Positions 36,201-47,981 of a DNA stretch of 64,000 nucleotides are shown here, piece by piece. This stretch comes from Bryoerythrophyllum caledonicum (lineage: Eukaryota; Streptophyta; Bryopsida; Pottiales; Pottiaceae). A program made the position numbers and the translations under genes. The stretch covers positions 10,049,218 to 10,113,217 of the forward strand of contig OZ020514.1 in NCBI GenBank assembly GCA_963971425.1, given 5' to 3'. The first letter of the stretch is position 1. The number at the start of each line of letters is the position of its first letter. The notes under the pieces are model-generated. The model saw only the letters and a program-made list of their open reading frames with translations. It did not search any database and was not told the DNA's origin.

Positions 36201-39200
36201 AAGCAAGAAGGTCACCAACCTGACCACGATAGATTTCGCAGAAAATATTTACGAGAATGTCATAGCCTTCGTAATCCATCTGCATAAGAAGAGAAAAATC
36301 AATCTTACATATCTCACAGACCTACACCATCTGAATTGTTATGGACACAGCATAACATTGATAACGTTATACATACCCGGGTTGCAGAATCATAGGCTGC
36401 AAGAAATGCGGAAGCCAATGTCTTCACTACGCTTTTATATCCACCCACTTGCACCTGAAATAGTTTAAAAGGAAGTAATAAGAGAGCGCTACTCAAACAA
36501 GCGACGGCGGTTGGAAGAGGCAACGCTACAAACAACGTATTATATGTTCTCAATATTCCAACAATATAGAAGTGATTCAAGAATTCCACATACAAGGACA
36601 CGATGCAATACATGAGAGGCCTGATAAACTTAAAAGAACGACAAAACTTGAAAGCAACTCAGCAACTTACATCAGATTCTTGCAAAGACTCACTTCGGAG
36701 CATTTCTAGCAAGTAGCTAAAGGCTCCACCGTCATATGCCTGACGAACATATGCAGAAAGGTCCATTTCCTGACACCCCATAATAAATTGATACGTTAAG
36801 ATGGTAAAACGTACTATATTTGATTATTGACGCCATTAATTTGAACATCAACATAACACAAGAATAGAATGCTAATCTACCGGTGTCAGAAACTAGTCCT
36901 AGTTGTCGAACCTCAGCATCAAAGCTTTGCTTTCCCTCACTACAGTAATCATCCACTTGACTTTGACGGTGCTAATCAGATAAGGACTGCATACCTGAAA
37001 GAGAGCTTGTCCGTCCTGTGCAGGGAGGAAGGATACAAGACAAAGGAAGGTTGCCCAGCCCAACAATAGAGGCGCATACTCTGGGATTTCTGATGTATCC
37101 AGATTGCCAATCATGCTATCCAGTTCTTGAACCTCTGCCACCGAGAATGAGTGTCCGCCCTGGCTGTACGAAACCCCACAGTCAAAAAATTTGAAAGTTA
37201 TCGAAGCCGTTCAAAACTCACTGGTTTTATTCTCTTACTTAGAGCGGATACTGTGCCCTCTTCTTGATTTACATGAGTACTCTATAAGACTAATCTTCAT
37301 ACTATAATTAACTAGGAAACACCAAGACATTTCATATAAACCACAGAATGATTTCAAATGCTTCCAAGCACCAAGGAAAACACAGAATATGTTTATGTGG
37401 TAAGTAGACAACCTGAAAGGGGTTGCATCATGAACCATAAGTAACAAGTTCTCAAGGTCCAAGGCTTCAATCAGAATCAGCACTGCTTGCTGTCGAACAT
37501 GCACAACACATCTTGCTGCTTCTGGAGAAAATGCAAGCCTCTCTCCATGGCCACTCCCAAAGACGGTGGCCTGCATAACTCAAAAATAACAAACTAAGAT
37601 ATCCAAACGCTAAAAGAAGAGACTAAACTATATATACATGATCACCACCCCCAACTCTTATAACTTTTGCAAACAAGTTCTTCAAAAGAAGTCATCTAAA
37701 TGCAGCTTTGAAAATTATACCTGAAAGCAACTTAGCAGCTCCTTAAAACGGGATGCTTTGCAGGAATGTAAGGGTTCATAATACAATAGAAAGAGAATGT
37801 CCAGTAGCAGACTTTGTTCCAAAACAGTCTCCTCGGCCCAAAAAACTGTGTACTCTCGATCCTGAGTCATCAAGTGAACAATCAGTAAACGACTTTCCTT
37901 GCACATAGAATAAAGTACTGAATAGTTCTGAACGCAGTAGGAATCACATGAAAACCAACAGAAAAGCAGTTGGTGTCATTTGTCCTAAAATATATTTGAA
38001 GTACCCATCTGCAGCTGAAATATTGGAGGTCATAGACATCTCATGAAGGTATCGCTCCCATACTTCCAGACTCCAAAAATATCACGTAATGCATTAAACA
38101 ATCCGAGCATTTAAAGCAACCTAAGAAGGCAATAGGAGTCTTACTAGGTGCTGGGGCTGAACAGCAGCTAAGCGATCTTTTAAGTTGATGAGTGTCTTGT
38201 CTTCAAGACCATCTTCCAAGAGTTGCTTAACCTCCGAAGACATGGCCTTGTAGGAGCTCAGCATTTCACCCTCATCCGCCACTAAGTATGCAAAAACACA
38301 TTTTTTATAAGTACAAAGAGGAAAATGCCCTCTATTACAATACAGGTATGTAGCAAAAAATTGTCAGAGATTGCACATTAATGCAAAATTTTGGAACCGA
38401 GCAATCTTTTAAACAGCTTCAAAACGCTGCACTTCGAACATACTCTGAAACGTAAGCAACAGCCGGGTGCACTTCAGGAGACATTGGCGCTCAACATAGT
38501 AATGCATTGTTATCTGCATTGTACCATGAACGACGTTCAAAGGGTAGGTCAAGTTGAGGCTTACCGTAAACAACTGAATGAAACCTAACAAAACACAGCC
38601 CAAATGGTTGAAATGTCATTGTTCCTAATTAAAGGACAACGTCCACTATACAGCAAAATCGATCTACGAGAACTAGACGAGACTGGTGTAGACCAAGTAA
38701 CCTATCCAATCACAGATGTAGTTTTACGAATCAAGTAAGGGCAGTAGAAACTAAGAGCCACTCACAGCCTGAAGAAATGCTCTGTCGGCAGAGAATGGAA
38801 CCAGAGCCCCTGACTCTATGTACCTAGACAGCAATATATAAGCTTGCACCTCATCCAGAACCTGCATCAAAAAACAATACACTTTAAGACAGCCTTATCA
38901 ATAAAGGTGCGGAGACCTTAAAGACAAATCTGGATAAGTTAGGTACATATGCACTAACACCATTTGCAACTAACGTCAATATCAACCTATTGCCTTGGGA
39001 TGAGAATGGCAAGTCACATTTGGACTGCTCTCCATGACACATTATCACTGCCATGGTTAACGCAATTTCTTAGTCAGAGGATACATCTCTACACAATTAC
39101 TGCATGACATGTCTTCACCAGATTGTTAAAACCCTTCGTCACTGTTGATATCAGCAGCATACGCTATGACACTGTATGCAATTCTTCTTTGCAGATGAGG

Positions 39201-40305
39201 AGACAAACCAGGTGACTGCTGACTTGGAGAGCAATATCCCTCAACTCGGGTTTCACTTCTAGTGACTGGCTGCCCACGTCAATGCGGGATGATGACAGAG
39301 CATTTTTTGATGCTTCATTCGGTGTTTTGAAGAATGCTAGGGTGTTCAAAAGCCATCCATGATGAGCTTTAAGCTCTTCAACCTACAAAACAGGAGATGA
39401 AACCATTTTCTGCGGTCAGGACTATTGCGTACATGTTCATGCTGCACATAAATCATTATCTCCACTCTCGGTTCAGAATTCCAGCACGCTAGAAAGCCAG
39501 TGCTCTTGAATATCTAGGGTAAATATGCTGTTGATTCTTTCAAGTTGTGCATCGCCCGTCACTTATGCTTGGAAGATTCTCTTAATTGCCTCCAAACATG
39601 GACAAAGACCAACCAAAGCGATGAAATACCAAAGCATCAGGGCTGCAAGCGTCTTATTGAGAATTAGAGATGAGAAATCAATTCTGACGGATAACGAAAG
39701 CCCGCAGCAGAATTGGCACACATAACTCCTCGGTACTATCACTCTCTCGGTTCAGATGCTTACAGCAATTCGGCAAAATTTCGTCAGGGTTTAAGGCTCA
39801 GGGTTTAAGCTCAACCTCATTCCGAATCAAATAATAAAACTCAACCGATTACTCTCTCAATCAGATTAAAGTAACTACAGCTCCAAACTGAATTCCTAAA
39901 CCTCAATGCGGAAGACTAAACAGCCAATTCAACCCCGGGGGAAAAAAAAAAAAAAAAAAAAAAACATCAGTTCACTACGACATTACACTCGCAACGTAGA
40001 CACTCCCGCAGACCGTGTCAATCACTTATCCAGGATCGCCATTAAAATGCGACCTAAATTCGCACGATAATAGGAAAGACGATTCCAAGGGTCAAATCCG
40101 CATCCTCACAAAAGAAAATCAAGAAACCTCAGGGTTTCAAACGCACCAAGCGAGCGTCGCCTTGGGATTGATCGTCGCGCGACTTAGCGTCCGCCGAGCC
40201 GCACGTATCAAGCGCATAGAACACGGAGGTGTGAGGCTCCCACCAGAGCTCCGCGCTCACGGACTTGGAAGCCGCCTGCTCGATAGCTCTCGCGACACTC
40301 GCCAT
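27239..40305 (-). CDS. NUP188: NUP188, scaffold nucleoporin of the nuclear pore inner ring
   Basis: Thirty-four exons join in frame into about 2107 residues. Exon spans, 5' to 3' on the minus strand: 40147-40305, 39209-39382, 38766-38861, 38444-38513, 38145-38281, 37721-37861, 37413-37570, 36995-37163, 36671-36769, 36377-36454, 36220-36279, 36024-36116, 35821-35978, 35470-35671, 34990-35112, 34733-34818, 34519-34629, 34296-34364, 33794-33882, 33474-33622, 33155-33304, 32854-33008, 32577-32736, 32323-32430, 32011-32128, 31680-31827, 31076-31580, 30820-30927, 30633-30691, 30137-30545, 29201-29968, 28526-28822, 27642-28250, 27239-27547. Plant NUP188 landmarks include ERQCLLKCTRLLL, FWAEETVLEQSLLLDILFLL, NLDTSEIPEYAPLLL, LWDRDSVIDGPIRNLLFSL, GSWPAECVYDFLYK and SDLYHHLQGEI. 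A segment around PRGTHGRISRVVDGRVSLV (exon 14) corresponds to the SH3-like insertion of Nup188. The protein is an alpha-solenoid adaptor of the inner ring. It is somewhat longer than the Arabidopsis protein, partly through a Ser-rich insert in exon 33. The exon 12 donor is the weakest border. Confidence 0.93.
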
Positions 40306-41050
40306 TGCGAACCAGCAGCCTCGCCACTGAACCTAACCTATTCCACCTCCTCCTCTCCTCCTCGGTTCGAATCACCTCTTCATCTTGCTCCGCCGTGATC
40401 ACGCTCTCTGGCGATGAAACCCTAGCAATACAGCAGCTGCCTCTGTTGTTTTCCTTGCAAACTCTCGCTCTTTCTCTCTCTCGAGCTCTGTCTGTGAAAC
40501 ATTGTGCCGAGGAAGACGACCTTAACCCGTTACTGGACCTAAGAACGTCACTTGACCTAAACCCGCTAACCCGTTACTTTACCCTAACCCCGTTACTTCA
40601 CTCTAAACCCGTTACTCCGCTCTAAACCCGTTACTTCACCGTAAACCCGTTACTCTGCTCTAAACCCGTTACTTCACCGTAAACCCGCTACTAGATCCTA
40701 AACCCGTTACTTGACCCTAAACCGTTGCTTGACCCTAAACCCGTTGTTGTTCTCCTGGGACCTGAACCCGACATCATCAACGGAATTGAGCGAGAGTATC
40801 TACGAGAGGTGTACATTCAAAGCTTGAACCCGGTATTCTAATGGAATATATTTTCCTACTTTTGCCTTTAATTTTATAAGGAATGTTATATTCATCTTAC
40901 GTTGGTTTTATTTAATTTGAAAGATGTTATTTGATTTATTTTTTCAGTTTAGAATTGTCTTTTAGTTAGGGCCATTTTAAAGTTTAAGATATTGTAATCT
41001 ACATTATTTGAGCAATGTTTGAGCACTATAGTGTATGTGGTTTTTTTTTT
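40306..41050. other. NUP188 upstream region with telomere-like tandem repeat
   Basis: Directly upstream of the minus-strand NUP188 start. Between about 40525 and 40745 a unit of about 20 bp, CTAAACCCGTTACTTCACC, recurs around ten times with small changes. The CTAAACCC word is telobox-like. The rest, to 41050, is AT-rich without genes. Confidence 0.7.
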
Positions 41051-41854
41051 TTTTCTAAAGGCCCAAGGCATTTTAGCACTAAAAACTGCCAGTTTCAATG
41101 CATTCAACACAAAATGGAAACAAATCCCAATTTTTACACATCTAACTGCACGATCTTGTACAAGGATCGTACAAGCGTATGTGGTAAAAAAAAATTGTTC
41201 ACCTTGACCGCACGGATTGGAAGATATCAGCCTTTGAAGTGAGGCATAAATTCTTGTTGAGGTCATACTAAACACCTTCAACAGACCTCGACCACCTTCT
41301 ATGGCAAATATATCACCACGGTCTGTCATTTTCTAATTTTAACTTAAAAGGAATCATGCTAGGCACATGTGCACCAAATTTTAGAAGTAAAAGAGGAGCA
41401 GAAGTTGTCTTTAAAAATCCTGCAATGAAATTATGTGCTGATAATTAACAATACACTAACAAGTTTTACATGTATCATATCCTTCTCATATTTTTTAAAT
41501 TCAAAAATCCGGACAGTAGTTGCAAAGATTTCCATTTTCTTTCCAAGAGGATTTTTTTTTTCAATGGACAAAATCTAGAATTTCTATTGAATTTAGAATT
41601 AATTAAAGTTTCGCTACACTATTTGTTATATGTCACACTAAACCGTTGCATTGTTTGCATATGTTATTCAAAAAAAAATTGTAACTTTTGAACCGTAAGT
41701 CTAATTTCTACAAAAAGTATGTCTACGGGAAGCTAATAAAAAGTTGCCCATCCAATAATCAAAATCTCAAAAAATCATACCCAAATTTGAGAACGCAGTA
41801 TCCTACCCAAACTCAAAATGTCCCCCAAGGAGACATTGAGCCTTTAGGGGTTAA
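41051..41854 (+). mobile_element. Decayed TTAA-type MITE, family A
   Basis: The right end is intact: GAGCCTTTAGGGG followed by TTAA at 41851-41854, with the subterminal hairpin GTCCCCCAAGGAGAC at about 41820. The left end retains CTAAAGGCCCAAGG at 41055, but its CCC and TTAA have been replaced by a T run. The interior shows weak family A blocks such as CGCACGGATTGGAAGAT. Confidence 0.65.
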
Positions 41855-42465
41855 AGGAAATTATATATCAATACAAAACCTTATGGTATTCATATATAGG
41901 TGTACAATTTTACAAACACTTGATGATATATTATTATTGTATATAATATATCAAAAGGAAATGTTATATATAATATTATATACATTAAAAACATTCTATA
42001 ATAGTATATTTTTATATCGATATTAAATAAAAGTTATTCTCTTAAGGTTTGTTTGATTTGAGTCGTAATGATAAAAATAATTATAATTTATTCAAAATAT
42101 AAAAGAAGTTTGAAAAAATTCAATCCAATTTTTGTAATTATGAGCAACAATCACTTGCATCAACATTGTCATCATTCTTTCTATAAATAATTTCTATAAT
42201 TTCATAATCTCATGTACTAAACTTTGACTAAGATGTACAAAAGACTTATACAAAAAATCACAAATTCAACATCGATAACCCTCATCTATATTAGTCATTT
42301 TCCATTGCGTTTAAATATAAAATTTCAAATGTTATAAGTATAAAGATTATAATTATCATCACAATGAAATTCATTACTAATATATTTGCTTGAAGCCATA
42401 TAAATAAATGAGCGTTAACTGTGTACCCTGTGATATTCTTAGGCTTACTGGTCCTAAAAAGCCTC
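41855..42465. other. AT-rich intergenic DNA
   Basis: Very AT-rich, with ATATAATAT-type runs around 41930-42010. No gene or ordered repeat is seen. Confidence 0.5.
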
Positions 42466-42979
42466 CTAAATTGTCTTTTCTTTTAGTAAATATATTACAC
42501 ATGAACATCTTTCGTTACTTGATGTATCATTCAACTTCGTGCGTTTTAGAATAATTGTTACTACAAAACCTAGCAAATATGTACAATTAAAATAGAGTTT
42601 CATCCAATAGTTGAAGCAAATATTTGTTGCTTCCCTAGCTGATAGATTCTCTTCCTCCAAAATATCAACTCGTAAATCCTTTGGTATGGCTCGTACGATT
42701 TGAGTTAATTCTTGGTTTGAAAATGAACGTATAGATTCTGCTACATCACCATGACAAACCTCACAATAATTGCAACATATACAACCACTTAGTAAAGCAT
42801 CATAGCATGGGTGAAGTCGGAACAAGCTCTTTAAAGTACAACTTCCATGGGCTTGGCGTACGGGATTTTTGCATTTGCATCTGAGTTGCAAAACTGGATC
42901 GTCAACTCTTGGTTTGCTTTCTTACATAATTATTCACAAGTTTTTTTTATTTTAATTCATTTGTGAAGTAGTGACCCAT
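42466..42979 (-). pseudogene. Broken copy of the RING-CH membrane protein gene
   Basis: On the minus strand the frame from 42891 to 42466 reads CKCKNPVRQAHGSCTLK, then a CEVCHGDVAESIRSF stretch and a hydrophobic C terminus. This matches the intact RING-CH gene at 47982-48434. Similarity extends upstream to an ATG at 42979 and through ESKPRVDDP, but the position of the first zinc ligands (CRICW in the intact gene) now reads through a stop codon, so half of the RING-CH domain is lost. Upstream sequence (TATTTCTTG...AAAAATGGGT) is also similar, so the duplication included at least some 5' flank. Non-functional as a RING domain unless re-initiated. Confidence 0.85.
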
Positions 42980-43757
42980 TTTTTTAATATCTATATTTCA
43001 AGAAATAGTATTCTATATTCTCGCGGTTCATTATTTTTGAAATATATTTACATATGCAATTCACACAATGAATCTAGAAATACTATGTATACTGCACTTG
43101 AAATTATGGAGATAAGGTAGGTTGTGTGATTCACGGAACGGTGTAGCTATCTACACTATATTCACGGAACGGTGTAGCTATCTACAGTAAGGAAAAGAGT
43201 AGTGTACTAACAAAAAGGGGGTTATCTTCTTGAAACTTTGGGCAACTAGATGATCGATGTCTTCCATGCTCAACCCTTACACATTAGAATAGTCTAGTGG
43301 TGGCAACAATATTCTACATGTATGGTGTTGTATTTCAATATGATAAGGTTAGATTGATTGAATGACCTCCAAATGAAAGATGTTAGTTGAAGAATCTTCA
43401 ATCCAAAGGTGTAAGGTGCTTACTCAACTTGAATACATTTTTTGTATTCTATAGAGTAAACTACCTGCATGTATATACGGTTCGCAACCAACGTGAAAGA
43501 TCACCAAGCTCTTAGAACTGTCAAAAGTGAACGAATAACATAAAAAGATGGTGTCTTATTGAAACTTTGGATGACTTCACAGATGAGAAGAGTATGATAC
43601 ACATTACCAATGTCTTTGCATTTTCTCCAGATGCGACTTTTTCCCAACGAGGCCGCATCCTACCGACAGAATTTGGCTCTTGCGATGGGGTTCTATCTCT
43701 GCTTTGATCTTATTGATTATGGTTGGGATGCTTGGTCCAAGACTCAAGCGCCATTAA
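42980..43757. other. Intergenic DNA with a short direct duplication
   Basis: A 29-bp block, TTCACGGAACGGTGTAGCTA and onward, occurs twice in direct repeat between 43133 and 43190. No gene is recognised; a 65-codon open frame at 43610 has no known features. Confidence 0.5.
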
Positions 43758-44265
43758 AGAGTGAAAAGTTCACAAAACAATTCAAGGATCCGCAGTGCTA
43801 CAACTAGGTTCTTGCTTTGCAGGTCACTAAACATGGCAACACACTTTGAAAATTCATAACAAATTCACATTTCATCAGAAAAATATGAAGTCACTCGGGT
43901 TGAAATCGAAATTCTATTGCCATCATAGAGTGAAAAGTTCACGAAACAATTCAAGGTTTCGCGGTGCTACAACAAGGTTCTTGCTTTGCAGGTCGCTAAA
44001 CATGGCAACACACTTTGAAAATTCATAACAAATTCACATTTCATCAGAAAAATATGAAGTCACTCGGGTTGAAATCGAAATTCTATTACCATCATTGAGT
44101 GAAAAGTTCACGAAACAATTCAAGGAACCGTGGTGCTACAACAAGGTCCTTGCCTTGCAGGTCGCTAAACACGGCAATACACTTTGAAAATTCACCACTA
44201 ATTCACATTTCATCAGAAAAATATGAAATCACTCGGGTTGAAATCGAAATTCTATTGGCTATCAC
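43758..44265 (+). repeat. Three tandem copies of a 170-bp repeat
   Basis: Copies start near 43758, 43928 and 44098. Each reads AGTGAAAAGTTCACRAAACA, CAAGG, GGTGCTACAAC, CTTTGCAGGTC, CTAAACATGGCAA, TTTGAAAATTCA, ATTTCATCAGAAAAATATG and CACTCGGGTTGAAATCG in order. The copies are more than 90 percent alike. Single, more divergent copies are at 1-165 and 4797-4955. Confidence 0.93.
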
Positions 44266-44302
44266 CACCACCAAAATTCAAAACAGAAAATGAAAACTGA
44301 AA

Positions 44303-44327
44303 TGCGGTGAGCGTGGATCGAACACGC

Positions 44328-44370
<43 letters not shown>

Positions 44371-44375
44371 CCCGC
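44303..44375 (-). tRNA. tRNA-Phe (GAA)
   Basis: On the minus strand a 73-nt cloverleaf starts GCGGGGATAGCTCAGTT, with anticodon loop CTGAAGA (anticodon GAA) and T arm GTTCGATCC, ending TCACCGC plus discriminator A. It is the standard plant nuclear tRNA-Phe, without intron or encoded CCA. Short T runs follow downstream, suitable for Pol III termination. Both internal promoter boxes (A box TAGCTCAGTTGG, B box GGTTCGANNCC-like) are intact. Confidence 0.98.
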
Positions 44376-44947
44376 AAGACACGTGGCACATGTCGTTCCT
44401 AGCATCTCTAGTAAGTAAAGACACATCCTACTCATATGAAAATTGGCCAGGACAAAAAACATTTCACATGAGCTTACTCACTGAAAAGTAGGGGCTGACC
44501 TGTGTTTCCATTTCCTCTCCAAAGGTGAGAACCAAAACTATTGAGGACGTTGACTGGTTGACGCAATGGAAGGTGGGTCACAGAACTGAAGACACTTGGG
44601 AGTAGGTTTACAGTCCACTTTGTGCAGAGATATCTGGCGAGATCCCAGAGTCACCTCTTCAGTTCCAGCCCTGGTCAAACTCATGTTTGCCTGGGACTCC
44701 CTGGTGAATAAAATCTGGAGAACAGTCTTGTTCAGTACTTGAAACATGGCATTCTCATTGCATGTGGCCAAGTCACTCAAGGTACGTGCTTAGAGATGTC
44801 AATTATCTGAGTTAATACAACTGTACCTTCGTTGACCTGCGCATGAACAATTGGTATGTCCTGCACATGAGCTGGGGCTTATAAAGGCCGGGAATGTTAA
44901 ACCAAAGTCATCAAGTAGCAAGGTTGACATGCTTTTTCTAGCGAGTC
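44376..44947. other. Spacer between tRNA-Phe and the ZF-HD gene
   Basis: This should contain the promoter and leader of the plus-strand ZF-HD gene. TATAAAGG at about 44879, some 70 bp before the ATG, could be its TATA box. No other gene is seen. Confidence 0.5.
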
Positions 44948-47253
44948 ATGAACTATCGTGGAGGATACGGTGATTCGGTGGAGGAGGCTGCCAGTTTATT
45001 CTCTACGAGAATGAATCCATGGCAAGTGAACGCCAACGCTGAAGCAGCAGGGGCAGCGGCAGGTCAAGGAGCCATCATATTCCAGGGGTTCCTCGGAGGG
45101 AGAGGCTATGGCGGAAATATGATGCAGCAGCCCACTTCCACAGCAAGGTGACACATTCTGTCCACAGCACTAGATGTAGGAAGGACCGAAATCTCTTGTG
45201 TACGTCTCCAGGTGACTTTATCTAGAGGACGTTACAAGCGTGACAGGTTGGTGCATGACTTGTTCAGGTGGGATCTGAACCCAGTGCATCAGCTGGTCGA
45301 AGAGAATCATGCCTCGGGCAACCAGCTGAGAGATCATGACAACCAGGACCCGCAGCAGCAGGCGAAGTGGAACCACGTGAATCCAAGCGCGACTCGCCTC
45401 CGGGACGACGATGAGCTCCTGGGATTCTCCGTCGACCAGCGATCTGCACAGCAAACCGACGCTCAGAAATCCACGACTTGCACCGTCATCTACAAAGAGT
45501 GCCAGAAGAATCAAGCACTGGACACCGCCGCTCACTCTGTCGATGGTTGTGGCGAATTCATGCGCCGAGGTGCGTCCGAATCTGACAAGCCACCCCGGTC
45601 CCCTCCTAGTTTCGGGAAGGAACTAGAATCACCTCAAAATATCTAAAACGAACTCAAACTGAGAGAAAATGCAGCTAATGTTCACGATAGAAACTCTACC
45701 ACCACGCTACGTAGAGTAAAGAAAGAGCCGAGCGGGTAACAATACAAAGACATGTGCAGGAAAAGAAGGACAAGAGGCACTGCAATGCATGGCGTGTGGC
45801 TGTCACCGCAGCTACCACCGAAGCGTAAGAGTGGGCGACAACGGCAAGGAAATGGAGTTCCCTGAGGAACTCCACGTCTCCCTGAGCAGAATAGAGACGG
45901 TGGCACTCAACCTCATGGAGGCCACAGGGCGAGCGTTGCCTTTACTCGCTGCAGCAGGAGCAGGAGCAGGAGCAGCAGGAGGTGATGACCACCTCGCTCA
46001 GAAGGAGCTCGAGACAGTGATGAAAATCTCCATCGAGAACCTGGACCACATCTCGAAGGTGACGCTGTCCACTGTGGAGTGCATCGGCATCCTGCAGCAG
46101 ACGGCAGGCACCGCGACCGCAAACTCCTCCCGGCTCTCCTCCGAGGTGAGCCCTGTGAGTATCCGGAAGACGTCGGTGGGAGCTCGAGCTCCGGGAAACG
46201 TCGCTGGGGTGAAGCCCAAGAGGAAACGGACGCAGTTCAGTGATGAGCAGCGAGGCAAGATGCAAGCTTACGCTGAGCACGCGGGCTGGACCATTGTTGG
46301 GCAGCGCAAGGAGAACATCGCCACTGCCTGCAAAGACATCGGTAAACATTGTGTCTCCTACTCTTCTTATCTAAAGATGCCATATTTAACTAAATCTAGA
46401 AGTCCTATGCAAGGTCAAGAAATAAAGACGGTTGCTCGTTTAGATAGAAATCTCGCAAAGATATAAGATAAGATCAACTTAATTTAGGGTGAAATCCCTT
46501 GTGTAAGGGTTGCTTGGCATACAAAATGTGAATTTTACCATGGAGCCTTGGAATTCATCTGGAAATCTCCAGAAACACACGTACGGGTCCAAAGTCTAGA
46601 TTTGACGTGAAAAGTCGAGATCTAGTTAAATCTGGCATCAAGGTTCAATCATTTCTGAACTCAAGTCAAAGTAGTTTAAGCTGCCTTTTAGAGTGAATGA
46701 AGAGTGATCTTTGATCGACTGAGAGCTGTCTTGAAGTGATTTGGATTGGAAAAAGAGAGGTATCTTGTTCAAAGTGCGGGTGACTTTAATGAGTAACTCT
46801 ACACACTGAGAGGAATTCATAGCAGTTAACCCGTTGAGGCCGATGAGCTTTTTTGGCCTGTGAGGGAGCTACGAGTGTTCTGAATCATGCAAAATGACAT
46901 CTAGGCAACGGTTACATTTCAGAAAAAAAATCTACAAGCTTGTTTCACGGAAATCATTGTAGCATTGTTGATGCTTGCATTGATTGCGGTGGCGATGGAC
47001 TCCGAAGATGCCCATCTTCCTCCACCTCTAAGTCATGGTCAATTTTTCCCTTTGAGTTGGCTTGTAGCGCTTTCTTTGTATAGGTTTATGTCCGGAATCG
47101 ATCCGTATATGGTCGATTGGCCTTAAAGGGTGAAGTGACCTAGATTGATACGGTGTGGGGTTGAATGAATCAGGTGTGACGCCCAAGACGTTGAAGTACT
47201 GGATCCATAATGCCAAGCAGAAGCTCAAGCGCTCGAACGAGCTGCCCGTGTAG
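44948..47253 (+). CDS. Zinc-finger homeodomain (ZF-HD) transcription factor
   Basis: Four exons, 44948-45147, 45226-45569, 45760-46341 and 47174-47253, join in frame into 401 residues. The ZF-HD dimerisation domain spans about 155-201 (IYKECQKNQALDT, HSVDGCGEFM, LQCMACGCHRSYH). The homeodomain spans about 335-393 (KRKRTQFSDEQRGKMQAYAE, then TLKYWIHNAKQKLKR). Family members are plant-specific nuclear factors that dimerise through the finger. Odd points: position 163, normally a conserved His ligand (C-x3-H), is Gln; introns interrupt both the finger (after Arg181) and the homeodomain (within Gly376), whereas most flowering-plant ZF-HD genes are intronless. The third intron carries a 300-bp TTAA-type MITE. 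A long Gln/Asn-rich stretch precedes the finger. The start is the first ATG of the open frame. Confidence 0.94.
46826..47134 (+). mobile_element. TTAA-type MITE, family C, in ZF-HD intron 3
   Basis: A 301-bp element starts after TTAA (46826-46829) as CCCGTTGAGGCCGATGAGC and ends TCGATTGGCCTTAAAGGG, followed by TGAA (one change from TTAA). Its ends are imperfect inverted repeats. It matches 55103-55412 in inverse orientation over its whole length. Its right end lies about 40 bp from the intron's 3' splice site. Confidence 0.8.
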
Positions 47254-47981
47254 CATCATAAATGAACATCCTACACAAGTTTATCAAAGTAGGTGTTAGA
47301 AGACATGATGATACATTCAAAGATCAGAATGACACAAATTATATGAGGAAAGCTATAATGGAAATTCAATAGCCGTTCAATTCCTATTCTAGTAAGTACA
47401 AGTCATTCAATGGAACAAGAGAAGTTCGTTTTGTTCAAAATTGTCTCTCCTGTGACTCATTTACAAAAAGTCACACAACCACATCTTGTGATGTACTTTC
47501 ATACAAAAACAAGCCGGAAAGAAAGAAACCTGTCCATGTTTGCTAGCATTTACATATATATTCTAGAGGTCGGCAAATTGACCAAATAGTTGAAATGAGC
47601 ATTAAAATAAAAGTAAACTCTACAAATTCGGTTAGCAAGAGAAAAACGAAGAGGAACTGTTCTGTAGCTAATTTACAACCAAGCAACAAACTTTTTCTCA
47701 ATAAAGCAAAGATTAAGTCCAGTTTCAGACTACTTATTGATCAAATTAAAAGAAAAGTTTCAAATTTTTCTCAATAATGCCAAATTTAGGTCCACTTAAG
47801 ACTATTTGATAATCAAAGTAAAAGCCAAACTAAAAAGTAAATGTAAAAGCTAATACTTAAATATAAAGGCGCAGTGTACTTAGTTTTGTTGTGTCCCTTG
47901 CATGTCTGATATATTTTAGAAAAAGCTTACTGTCAGAATATATTGTGTTATTTCTTGGAGCATCGATAGATTGCAATAAAA
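47254..47981. other. Intergenic DNA between ZF-HD and RING-CH genes
   Basis: AT-rich. It should contain the ZF-HD 3' region and the RING-CH promoter. A 60-codon Lys/Ser/Asn-rich open frame at 47595 is not convincing as a gene. Confidence 0.5.

Noticed and set aside
44262..44462. 66-codon minus-strand frame containing an AGIAQLGERQTEDLKV stretch
   Set aside because: This is the well-known translation artefact of a tRNA-Phe gene.
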